Shown: one piece after another, positions 18,308 to 25,602 of the stretch
Numbering within the stretch: position 1 is the first letter of the stretch
Layout: each line of letters begins with the position of its first letter
NCBI RefSeq assembly: GCF_031157355.1
Contig: NZ_JAVIFT010000002.1
Coordinates: 730,501-794,500, forward strand
Direction: 5' to 3'
DNA from: Hyphomicrobium sp. LHD-15
Lineage (GTDB): Bacteria; Pseudomonadota; Alphaproteobacteria; Rhizobiales; Hyphomicrobiaceae
Length of the DNA stretch: 64,000 nt
Made by a program: the position numbers and the translations under genes
Notes under the pieces: generated by a model
What the model was told of the DNA's origin: nothing
Databases searched by the model: none
Seen by the model: only the letters and a program-made list of their open reading frames with translations

Positions 18308-18479
18308 CCATGATGTCGCTCAGCGCGGCCTGATAGCCGTGGTGCCAATAGGCGCGCTCGGGCGTATGGGCATCGAGATGGCGCTGGTCGACGTCGGTAT
18401 AGGGCGCTTCTTCCTCCAGCCACTCGCGAATGTTGTCGCGGCGCTGGCGAAGCATTGTCACACTCGTTTTCTGATACAT
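18255..18479 (-). CDS. Small hypothetical protein
   Basis: A 74-residue (or 66-residue, from the ATG at 18455) acidic protein containing RQRRDNIREWLEEEAPYTDV, then PERAYWHHGYQAALSDIMAM. The helical amphipathic pattern and the WHHGYQAAL motif look like a real small conserved protein rather than a chance frame, though I cannot name a family. It is convergent with, and overlaps by 53 bases, the gene at 17903-18307, so one of the two 3' ends may be wrong or the overlap is real. Confidence 0.55.
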   Translation of the reverse strand: MYQKTSVTMLRQRRDNIREWLEEEAPYTDVDQRHLDAHTPERAYWHHGYQAALSDIMAMLALEGERSGTSDIPN

Positions 18480-18683
18480 GTTTGATCCGACCCTGACCCA
18501 AGTTTTTTCTGCTCACCGCTTGGAGCGGCAGCGTTCCTGTTTGTAACCCAGGCCCCATTGCAACCGGCTTAGGCTCGGCGCGAAAAGTTGGCTCAAATTT
18601 TACAGGGTTTTTGTGCCAGTTCGGGACGGTCGGAAAGGTTTGAGTCAGGATTTGCGAGCTGGAGCGTCCCAAAGTGGGTTTGC

Positions 18684-18983
18684 TCAGTGGATCTCGGGTA
18701 GCACGTCGCCGATGCGGCGCGTTCCCTTCGGCCGGTGGGAAGCGGCTTCCTTGGCCTCAGCCGGTTTCTTTGCAACGATCTCGGCGGCAAGACGGTGAAT
18801 CCACGCGTCTATCGTTGCGTCCGGGCTGCGGCCCTCGGCGACGTCGCTGGCAACGGCATTGGCAAGCGCGCGAGCCAGTGTTGCGGCGCGCGTTTCCCCC
18901 AGCGGGCGGGACAGCTCGCCAAGAGCAGAAATTCGGGCGCGAAGGTTAGCTGAAAGCTGCATGGTTGCACCAAACGAAGACAT
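18684..18983 (-). CDS. Small hypothetical protein
   Basis: About 99 residues if translation begins at the ATG at 18983, which gives MSSFGATMQLSANLRARIS. The protein is Ala/Arg-rich and helical (TRAATLARALANAVASDVAE), with a basic C-terminus (KEAASHRPKGTRRIGDVLPE). The frame stays open upstream to 19127, but that extension overlaps the divergent lysozyme start and lacks family-like features. I do not recognise the protein. It is read away from the lysozyme gene, with a 142-base shared upstream region. Confidence 0.5.
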   Translation of the reverse strand: MSSFGATMQLSANLRARISALGELSRPLGETRAATLARALANAVASDVAEGRSPDATIDAWIHRLAAEIVAKKPAEAKEAASHRPKGTRRIGDVLPEIH

Positions 18984-19125
18984 ATCCGTTCTACGCAACT
19001 GCCGTGCCAATACGTGGCCGGATCGAAGGGCGTGATTGCCAGGCCCCAAAGGCGCCCGGCCGAAAGTCAGCTTTGCGCAAGGGCCTCGGGTTAACAAGAC
19101 TGGTCGGAGGCCACAGATCCCTGCC

Positions 19126-19929
19126 ATGCACAGCTTTTATCTGGATGCGATCCGCAACTTTGAGGGCTTTACGCCCAAGGCGAGCTGGGACTATGCGCAG
19201 CACACAAATGGTTTCGGGACCAAGGCGCAGTTCGCCGGCGAAGTAATCGATCGCACGGAAGCCGAGCGCCGTTTCCAGGCAGAGGTTTCGTCGGCGCGCT
19301 CCATCGTCGAGAGGGCGGCGCCGAACGTCGACGACGGCACCAAGGCGGCTCTGACCTCTCTTACCTACAACGCGGGAACGGCGTGGATCGACAGCGGTCT
19401 TGGCGATGCCGTACGGCGTGGCGATCTCGACGCGGCGCGCGACATCTTTCAGAAATACAACAAGGCTGGCGGAGAGGTGCTCCCCGGTCTCGTCAATCGC
19501 CGTGCGCAAGAGGCGCTTTGGATCGGAAATCCGGACGGGGTTACGCTTGCGAGCGCGTCCGGGAGCTCTGCTCAGAGTGCCACCAGCACGGACGTGCTGC
19601 CGCCGATCGTTGTCGACCGCGACGAGAGCGCCATCCGGGTCGCGGAGATGCTACAGACGCGTACGCAGCCGGATCAAACCGCAGCGTCCGCAACACAAAG
19701 CAAGACCGAAGGATCGGTGTTCGACCGGGCGCCCAGAACGGAGCGCATCGAGGTCCGCAGGGTTCTTTCGAATGTCGCGAATGATGCCCTGGCGGCTCTC
19801 GTCGACGCCGAGCGTCTCGGGCCGGGCGGTGTTGCCGACGTGGCTCGGCTCGCACAGCTCGGCAGGGGGAGTGAGCTTGCCGGCTTCTCCGATCGAGACG
19901 CCCGTGAAAAGGAAACGCGGCGGATTTGA
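19126..19929 (+). CDS. Lysozyme of the phage type (GH24-like)
   Basis: The first 140 residues resemble GH24 lysozymes, which cut the glycan strands of peptidoglycan: AIRNFEGFTPKASWDYAQHT carries the expected catalytic Glu in the FEGF motif, followed by NGFGTKA and later YNAGTAWIDSGLGDAVRRGD and GLVNRRAQEALW. The C-terminal 130 residues are Ser/Asp/Arg-rich without a clear domain. No signal peptide is visible, so export could use the flagellar route or another path. ATG 19126 starts right at the domain; an earlier in-frame start at 19036 adds a basic, unlikely leader. Position between fliK and cheR suggests, but does not prove, a role in letting the rod cross peptidoglycan. Confidence 0.75.
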   Translation: MHSFYLDAIRNFEGFTPKASWDYAQHTNGFGTKAQFAGEVIDRTEAERRFQAEVSSARSIVERAAPNVDDGTKAALTSLTYNAGTAWIDSGLGDAVRRGDLDAARDIFQKYNKAGGEVLPGLVNRRAQEALWIGNPDGVTLASASGSSAQSATSTDVLPPIVVDRDESAIRVAEMLQTRTQPDQTAASATQSKTEGSVFDRAPRTERIEVRRVLSNVANDALAALVDAERLGPGGVADVARLAQLGRGSELAGFSDRDAREKETRRI

Positions 19930-19963
19930 CCGCCGCGCGTGATGTTTCCCAGAGAATGAAGCC

Positions 19964-19996
19964 CGCTTCGGATCGATAGGATCCGAAGCGTTTTTT
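19964..19996 (+). terminator. Intrinsic terminator after the lysozyme gene
   Basis: CGCTTCGGATC pairs perfectly with GATCCGAAGCG across GATAG and is followed by six T. The stem and loop resemble the hairpin modules found between cheW and cheY, so the terminator may derive from that repeat family. cheR converges from the other side and stops at 20000. Confidence 0.9.
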
Positions 19997-19999
19997 GTT

Positions 20000-20929
20000 T
20001 TAACCGGCGGTGCGGAAGCGGTTTGCAGCCGACAACGCCGTCGCGCCGAAGCCTGGGGGCAAAGCGCTGGCGGGGGGTGTTGCGAAGCGCGTCGCGTGAT
20101 CCGACTGGATGGGCGCTCCTGCGCCGTTGCGTTGGAAAATGCCGCGGTGCTCCGGATGAGCGACCAAGTCGGTCTTGAGGCCGATCAAGCTTTCCGATGC
20201 GCCGAGCGTCAGGAAGCCATCGGGGGCAAGAATACGCGACATACGTCCCAGAATGTCCATCTTGCGAGCGGCATCGAAGTAGATCAGCACGTTGCGGCAG
20301 AAGATGATGTCGAAGCGGCCGAGAGAGGTGTAGTCGGCGAGGAGGTTCATCTGGCGGAAGGTGGCTTTCGAGCGCATCGCGTCGGAAATCTGCCAGCTAT
20401 CGCCGATCTGGTTGAAGTGGCGCAGGAGCATCGGCGTCGGGAGACCGCGCTGAACTTCGAACTGCGAGTAGATACCCTTGCGGGCCTTGTCGAGCACTTG
20501 GTCGGAGAGGTCGGTGCCGAGAATTTCGATCTTCCAGCCGGCCAGCTTTGCAGCCTGTTCCTCGATGATCATAGCCAGCGAGTAGGCTTCCTGACCGGTC
20601 GATGCGGCCGCGGACCAGATGCGGAGGCGCCGCTCGCTCTGACGCGCGGCGATCATCGCAGGGAGCATGACGCTGCGGAACTGATCGAAGGGGCCCTTGT
20701 CGCGGAAGAAGTAAGTCTCGTTGATCGTCATCGCCTCGATGACGTCTTTCGCGAGCTTCGGCGATTGCCCTTTCTGGAGGATGAGCACGAGCTCTTCCAG
20801 GCCTGAAAGCTTTTCGCGCCGGACGATCGGCATTACGCGGCTCTCAACCAGGTATTTCTTGCTCTGTTCCATCACGAGGCCGGATGACCGGCGGAGGAAC
20901 TCGCAAAGTGCGTCGAATGCTTGGGACAT
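20000..20929 (-). CDS. cheR: Chemotaxis protein methyltransferase CheR
   Basis: CheR methylates glutamates on chemoreceptors using S-adenosylmethionine and works in the cytoplasm for adaptation. The 309-residue protein has the helical N-terminal domain (EFLRRSSGLVMEQSKKYLVE, with AMTINETYFFRD) and the methyltransferase domain with the SAM motif IWSAAASTGQEAYSLAMI, the GTDLSDQVLDKARKGIY strand and FDIIFCRNVLIYFD. A C-terminal Pro/Ala tail of about 40 residues extends past the domain. It is the last gene of the minus-strand che unit; CheB, its counterpart, is not in the window. Confidence 0.96.
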   Translation of the reverse strand: MSQAFDALCEFLRRSSGLVMEQSKKYLVESRVMPIVRREKLSGLEELVLILQKGQSPKLAKDVIEAMTINETYFFRDKGPFDQFRSVMLPAMIAARQSERRLRIWSAAASTGQEAYSLAMIIEEQAAKLAGWKIEILGTDLSDQVLDKARKGIYSQFEVQRGLPTPMLLRHFNQIGDSWQISDAMRSKATFRQMNLLADYTSLGRFDIIFCRNVLIYFDAARKMDILGRMSRILAPDGFLTLGASESLIGLKTDLVAHPEHRGIFQRNGAGAPIQSDHATRFATPPASALPPGFGATALSAANRFRTAG

Positions 20930-21010
20930 GTTACGCTTCGCTTATTGTATTGGTTGGGCCGATCGCGGCGAACTCGACATCGCTATGTCTCGTGCGCGAG
21001 CGCAAAGACT

Positions 21011-21376
21011 TCACACCATGCCGATCTGTTCGAGCTTGGTGCGGATGATTTCCTGATCGAACGGCTTCATGATGTATTCGGTGGCGCCGGCTTCGAGGGC
21101 AGCGATGATCTTGTCGCGGGTGTTCTCGGTGGTGCAGAAAACAACCTGAGGCTGGTCGCCCTGCGGCATCTTGCGAAGCTTGTGCAAGAACTCAAGGCCG
21201 CTCATGACCGGCATGTTCCAGTCGAGCAGGATGAGATCAGGAAGGGCTATCTCGCATTGCTCAAGGGCGTGGGCGCCATCGCGCGCCTCAGTCACCTCGA
21301 AGCCGATGTTGTCGAGAATCTGCTTTGCGATCTTACGGATGAATGCCGAGTCATCCACCACGAGCGCTTTCTTCAT
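21011..21376 (-). CDS. cheY: Chemotaxis response regulator CheY
   Basis: A single receiver domain of 121 residues. The acidic pair is Asp8/Asp9, the phosphorylated residue is Asp52 in LILLDWNMPVMSG, and the TTEN and YIMKPF motifs supply the conserved Thr and Lys. Phospho-CheY binds the switch to change flagellar rotation, and CheA at 22056-24689 is the likely donor. ATG 21376 is chosen because AGGGTGAG precedes it; a longer in-frame start at 21397 would swallow that site. A 200-base gap to cheW is filled with three tandem hairpin repeats, unlike the tight spacing elsewhere in the operon. Confidence 0.96.
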   Translation of the reverse strand: MKKALVVDDSAFIRKIAKQILDNIGFEVTEARDGAHALEQCEIALPDLILLDWNMPVMSGLEFLHKLRKMPQGDQPQVVFCTTENTRDKIIAALEAGATEYIMKPFDQEIIRTKLEQIGMV

Positions 21377-21427
21377 TTTACTCACCCTGTTACGCAAGTT
21401 TACGCTTCCGTGCGGCCATGATGCACA

Positions 21428-21579
21428 CTTCAGGTTTGTAAAGCCTGAAGAAATCGCGGTCGCTTTAGTGAAATCGATGTTTCCCGCTTCGGGCTGATAA
21501 GGCCCGAAGCGATCATGGTGATCTTTAGTGAGACCGATGATTCACGCTTCAGGCTGGTAGGGCCTGAAGCGATCATGGT
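21428..21579. repeat. Three tandem 59-60 base palindromic modules between cheW and cheY
   Basis: Hairpins begin at 21428, 21487 and 21547, a period of 59-60 bases. Module 2 has arms CGCTTCGGGC/GCCCGAAGCG, module 3 has CGCTTCAGGC/GCCTGAAGCG, both with seven-base loops; the first is shorter (CTTCAGG/CCTGAAG). Modules 2 and 3 continue with GATCATGGT, and modules 1 and 2 are followed by a shared CTTTAGTGAAATCGATG-like linker. The G-to-A change between modules 2 and 3 is matched by C-to-T in the partner arm. The array abuts the cheW stop codon and ends about 50 bases before the cheY start. Related copies lie at 25.4, 28.7 and 33.3 kb. Confidence 0.9.
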
Positions 21580-22059
21580 CTAGTTCGCAAAGTCGAACAG
21601 AGCCCCGATGTTGAGAGCGGGGATCAGGAGGTTGCCGACCTTGTACAGGCCGGCCATGAAGCGAGAACGAGCCGGATCGAAGTGGGCAGGGATCTGCACC
21701 TTCATCGAGGCGTCGAGCGTCAGCACATCGCCGACTTCATCGACGATGAGCGCGAAGTTTTCGCCTTTGTGCTCGATGCCGATGGCGAGAGAGTTCTGGA
21801 ACTCGTCCACCGGGATTCCGAGGCGGCGACGCAAGCTCACCGCCGTCACGATCTTGCCGCGCAGATTGACGAGGCCGACGATGTCGATCGGTCCGAGCGG
21901 AATGGGCGTGACGCTGGTGATGCGGAAGATGGTCTGGGTGTGCAGCACGGAGAGACCGAAGGCCTCGCCGCCCGCAAACACCGTGAAATAACTTTCCTCG
22001 CCCGCGGTCGGAACGTCGGAGACCGACTGAACTGCTAAAGCGGCGCTGGTATTGCTCAT
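21580..22059 (-). CDS. cheW: Chemotaxis coupling protein CheW
   Basis: CheW links CheA to the chemoreceptors in the polar array. The 159-residue protein is one CheW domain after a short Ser/Ala leader: YFTVFAGGEAFGLSVLHTQT, TPIPLGPIDIVGLVNLRGKI and the EHKGENFALIVDEVGDVLTL segment are typical. Its start overlaps the cheA stop by four bases, so the two are translationally coupled. CheA itself carries two CheW-like domains, so this protein is the third such domain in the unit. Confidence 0.96.
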   Translation of the reverse strand: MSNTSAALAVQSVSDVPTAGEESYFTVFAGGEAFGLSVLHTQTIFRITSVTPIPLGPIDIVGLVNLRGKIVTAVSLRRRLGIPVDEFQNSLAIGIEHKGENFALIVDEVGDVLTLDASMKVQIPAHFDPARSRFMAGLYKVGNLLIPALNIGALFDFAN

Positions 22060-24689
22060 GCTGCAAGCTCCACGCTCATGGCCTTGGCGTCGGCGGCTGC
22101 ATCCAGTGCGTATGCGAGCGTTTCGAGAAGGGCATGACGGTCATGTTTGCTCAGAAGCGCGATCATGCCGTTTTCGGTGGCCGATCGCGACGAGCGGTTG
22201 GTCGGGTTGCGGCTCAGCCCGATCGCAGGAGTGCGGGCCGCATCCTTGCGATCCTTGAGAGCGCGCAGGAAATAAGGTGCCGACAGAGCCGGTGCATCAC
22301 CGTCGAGGATGACGGCATCGAACGAAGACATCTGGTTCAGAAGTTCGTTGATGTCCGCCGGGATCGTGACGGCGACAAGGTTATAGCCTGCTGCCGAGAT
22401 GGCGGGGCAGAGCATGTCGCGAACGAGCTGATCGTCGGCAGCGAACAGGATGCGCTGAGGCGCCGTGCTCGACTTGCCGGGCGGGTCAGCCATTCGGATG
22501 AAGTGTGATACGTCAACCAACTCGACAGCCTCGCCGCGAATTTCGGCGGAGCCGACCAGCTCGGAATTGGCGCTCGCGAGTTGGATCTCGAGCTTTTCTT
22601 CCAGAATGTCGACGATCTCGTCGGCCATGAGGCCGATTGAGCGGTTCTCGGTCGCGACGACAAGCACCGGATACGACGGCTTCGACATGTCGATCTCGGG
22701 AGAAATCGGAACGATCGGCATCAGGCGGCCCTGGAGCAGCACCATGAGGCGGCCGTCCGAGCTTTCGATGCGGCTGGTCTCGACCATCTCGATGCGCGAG
22801 ACGAGCGACAGCGGCAGAACTTTCGAAGCCCCGGCGCCGGCGCGGAACATGACAAGGCGACGGCGTTCGGCCGCGCTCTGGTCGCGAGCCTGATCGCGCT
22901 TCTTCTCGGTCGACTTCTCGATGCCGAGATTGCCGGCGATACCGGCGGGATCGAGAATGAGAACGACCGAGCCGTCACCGAGGATCGTGTGGCCGCTGAA
23001 CACCTTGAGGTGGGCCAGCGAAGCGCTGAGCGGCTTGACGACGATTTCCTGGATGTCGGCAACGCTGTCGACGATGATACAGAACGAATCCGTGCCGACG
23101 CGCATGACGACGGCGAGCTTGTCGCTCTCCTCCTTGGCGGCGTCAGCTCCGAGGCCAACGACCTCGCGAAGCTCTACGGCAGGAATAACCTCCTCGCGCA
23201 GCTTCAGAACAAGGGCGTTCTGGACGTCTTGGATGAGATCCTTGTAGTTTTTGCCGAGGCTGACGGCCTCGACGACCGAAGTCTGGGGAAGCGCGAAACG
23301 CTGGCCGGCGACTTCGATGATCAGAGCGGGCGCGATTGCGAGCGTCAGCGGGATGCGCAGCGAGAAGCGGCTGCCCTTGCCTTCGACCGACGATAGCGTA
23401 ACCGATCCACCGATGGCTTCGATGTTCGAGCGGACGACGTCCATGCCGACGCCGCGGCCGGAAACGTTGGAAACGACCTGCGCCGTCGAGAAGCCAGGCT
23501 CGAAGATGAAGCGGTAGATCTCCTCGTTGCTCATGTTACGGAGATCCTGCTCCGTAGTGAGGCCCTGCGAGAGGATCTTCTTCTTGATACGCTCGGTATC
23601 GAGGCCTTTGCCGTCGTCCGAGATGTCGATGGTGATCTGGCCGGCTTCGTGGGCGGCCGAAACGCGGATCTCGCCGCGCTCGGGCTTGCCCTTTGCCAGG
23701 CGCTCTTCCGGCCGTTCGATGCCATGATCGGCGCAGTTGCGGATCAGGTGAGTCAACGGGTCGCGGATGACTTCGATGAGCTGACGATCGAGCTCGGTGT
23801 CGGCACCCTCGGTGATGAGATCGATGCTCTTGCCGAGACTGGTCGAAAGCTCGCGCACGAGGCGCGGAAGGTTCGCGTAGATGCGGCCGACGGGCTGCAT
23901 GCGCGCCCGCATCACGGCATCCTGAAGATCGCTCGTGAGCGTCGAGAGGTGCTGCAGCGGTGTTTTGATGGAGTCGTCTTCGCGGTGGCGCGCAAGCTCA
24001 AGGAGCTGATTGCGGCTGAGGACGAGCTCGGACACGAGCTGCATCATGCGCTCGATCGTGTCGACGGAGACGCGGATGGATTCCTGGTTTGCGGTCGATC
24101 CGCCTTGGGCGCGGTTTTCCTTCGGCTGTGCGGCCGACGAAGCCTCGGACTTCGGGGCTTCCTTGGAAACGGCGACGGGTTCCGGAGCCGGTGCGGCGGC
24201 AACGGGATGGGCGGGTGCGGCTTCAACGACGGGAGCAGCGGTCACGACCGGGGCGGCCGCGACGGAAGGCTTCGTATCCGCTTCGGCCGACGCGGCAGCG
24301 GCGGCGGCTTCCGAGCCCGCAGCGTAGTAGGCTTCGAGCGCATCGATGATCGCGGCGTCGTCGCCTGGCGGCTCAGAGCCGTGAGCGCCGATTTCCTCGA
24401 TGATCGTCTTGATGCGGTCGATGGCAGCAAGAATGAGCGTCACGGAGTGCTGCGTCGGCGGAACGCCGTCGCGCAGCATGCCCATCACGGATTCGGCGGC
24501 GTGGCCGACGCGCTCTAAGCGCTCGAGGCCAAGGAAGCTCGACGTACCCTTGATGGTGTGAACAAGGCGGAAAATGCTGGTGATCAGAGATGCGTCGGAG
24601 GGGTTGCGCTCGAAATGCACGAGCTGTGTTTCCGCCCCTTCAATATGCTCCGTCGTTTCCGTCAGAAAATCTCGTAGTAGCTCGTCCAT
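22056..24689 (-). CDS. cheA: Chemotaxis histidine kinase CheA with C-terminal receiver
   Basis: A long CheA of 877 residues. Domains in order: HPt with His44 in RLVHTIKGTSS (1-105); an Ala/Pro/Glu-rich linker (about 125-200) where the CheY-binding domain would be, with no clear P2 fold; the dimer helices (about 203-268); the ATPase domain with LIRNCADHGIE, DISDDGKGLD and GRGVGMDVV (290-445); a CheW-like domain (446-585); a second CheW-like domain (about 610-735); and a receiver-like domain (745-865) with Asp752/Asp753, Asp796 and Lys848. The receiver may act as a phosphate sink or internal target. Its stop overlaps cheW. Confidence 0.96.
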   Translation of the reverse strand: MDELLRDFLTETTEHIEGAETQLVHFERNPSDASLITSIFRLVHTIKGTSSFLGLERLERVGHAAESVMGMLRDGVPPTQHSVTLILAAIDRIKTIIEEIGAHGSEPPGDDAAIIDALEAYYAAGSEAAAAAASAEADTKPSVAAAPVVTAAPVVEAAPAHPVAAAPAPEPVAVSKEAPKSEASSAAQPKENRAQGGSTANQESIRVSVDTIERMMQLVSELVLSRNQLLELARHREDDSIKTPLQHLSTLTSDLQDAVMRARMQPVGRIYANLPRLVRELSTSLGKSIDLITEGADTELDRQLIEVIRDPLTHLIRNCADHGIERPEERLAKGKPERGEIRVSAAHEAGQITIDISDDGKGLDTERIKKKILSQGLTTEQDLRNMSNEEIYRFIFEPGFSTAQVVSNVSGRGVGMDVVRSNIEAIGGSVTLSSVEGKGSRFSLRIPLTLAIAPALIIEVAGQRFALPQTSVVEAVSLGKNYKDLIQDVQNALVLKLREEVIPAVELREVVGLGADAAKEESDKLAVVMRVGTDSFCIIVDSVADIQEIVVKPLSASLAHLKVFSGHTILGDGSVVLILDPAGIAGNLGIEKSTEKKRDQARDQSAAERRRLVMFRAGAGASKVLPLSLVSRIEMVETSRIESSDGRLMVLLQGRLMPIVPISPEIDMSKPSYPVLVVATENRSIGLMADEIVDILEEKLEIQLASANSELVGSAEIRGEAVELVDVSHFIRMADPPGKSSTAPQRILFAADDQLVRDMLCPAISAAGYNLVAVTIPADINELLNQMSSFDAVILDGDAPALSAPYFLRALKDRKDAARTPAIGLSRNPTNRSSRSATENGMIALLSKHDRHALLETLAYALDAAADAKAMSVELAA

Positions 24690-24729
24690 TAGAAGTCCCC
24701 CTCGGCGTGTTACTTGCTCCCCAGCTTAT

Positions 24730-25278
24730 TTAGGCCACACACGGGATGAGACGATCAGCCATGCCCTGCGGAGATTCGGCCGGCATCTCTTTGCCATTGT
24801 TTACGAGGTCGGAGGCGCGGTTGAGGGCACTCCGGATCGCACACGATGCGTTCTCACAGAAATCGGAAACGCGCGAGGGATCGAGCTCGCCGTCGGGGCT
24901 GCGATGGGCGCGGATGACATCGATGCTGGCCATCGCCATGGCGTTGATGCCGTCGATGATGCCTTCGAATTCGCGACGGAAAGATTCGTCGAGACCTTCA
25001 TAGATCTCGAGCGCGCGGGCGCTGCCGGGAAGCTGCGACTTCGCGAAGTACTCGCGATATGTGACCGGGTTCCATTCGAGCAGCTCATCGAGCATTTCGG
25101 GAAGGAGGGTCGGCAGGTTCTCGATCAGGAGGAGAATTTCGTTGAAATGATTGAGGTAGTCGTTGGCGATCCCGGAGGCGGGATTCACGAGGCAAGCGGC
25201 GCGCTGTTCCAACGAGTCAACGTGTGCAGTTTCATTCTCAGCCATATTTTTTGCCGCCCGCTTTGAAGTTTCGTCCAT
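24730..25278 (-). CDS. Conserved hypothetical protein of the che operon
   Basis: About 182 residues from ATG 25278 (ATG 25245 and an earlier in-frame codon at 25299 are alternatives). It is acidic and helical, with LVNPASGIANDYLNHFNEIL and LIENLPTLLPEMLDELLEW as the most family-like stretches, and a second helical part (FRREFEGIIDGINAMAMASI). I know no assigned function. It lies directly upstream of cheA, 40 bases away on the same strand, so it is probably co-transcribed and may be a component of this chemotaxis system. It is not CheZ, CheD or CheX by any motif I can see. Confidence 0.7.
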   Translation of the reverse strand: MDETSKRAAKNMAENETAHVDSLEQRAACLVNPASGIANDYLNHFNEILLLIENLPTLLPEMLDELLEWNPVTYREYFAKSQLPGSARALEIYEGLDESFRREFEGIIDGINAMAMASIDVIRAHRSPDGELDPSRVSDFCENASCAIRSALNRASDLVNNGKEMPAESPQGMADRLIPCVA

Positions 25279-25413
25279 CCGTAAGCGACGATACTCCACG
25301 GCGATGACTAAAAATCAGTTACGAGACCCGCAAAAGGGCGCAATCTGATGAACATCGTGTCAATCTGGACGAGAGTGTTGTCCCTGCCGGAGAGGGCACA
25401 GCGCGGCCGTTAA

Positions 25414-25515
25414 AGCGAGTTTGCTTTTCTTTGAAACGCAATCCCGCTCTAGGTTTTTGATGAGACCGATGATTCACGCGATCTGCCCGATAAGGACAGA
25501 GGCGATCTTGGTCCA
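25414..25515. repeat. Dispersed two-hairpin repeat, copy near fliM
   Basis: The copy reads GCGAGTTTGCTTTTCTTTG, then CGCAATCCCGCTCTAGG, then GATGAGACCGATGATTCACG and a right-hand palindrome that is degraded here (GCGATCTTGGTCC at the end). It is clearly the same element as the copies at 28655 and 33240, on the same strand, and its right half is the module found beside cheY. It fills the 303-base gap between fliM and the che-operon hypothetical gene; I see nothing else in that gap. Confidence 0.85.
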
Positions 25516-25602
25516 GGAGAGCCCCGTCTGCCGTGACACGTAAATCGCTTGCGCCGACTCGCGCTTCGGGCGCGTGGCGTCGTTCGTTAAAAATGCGTAA
25601 AC

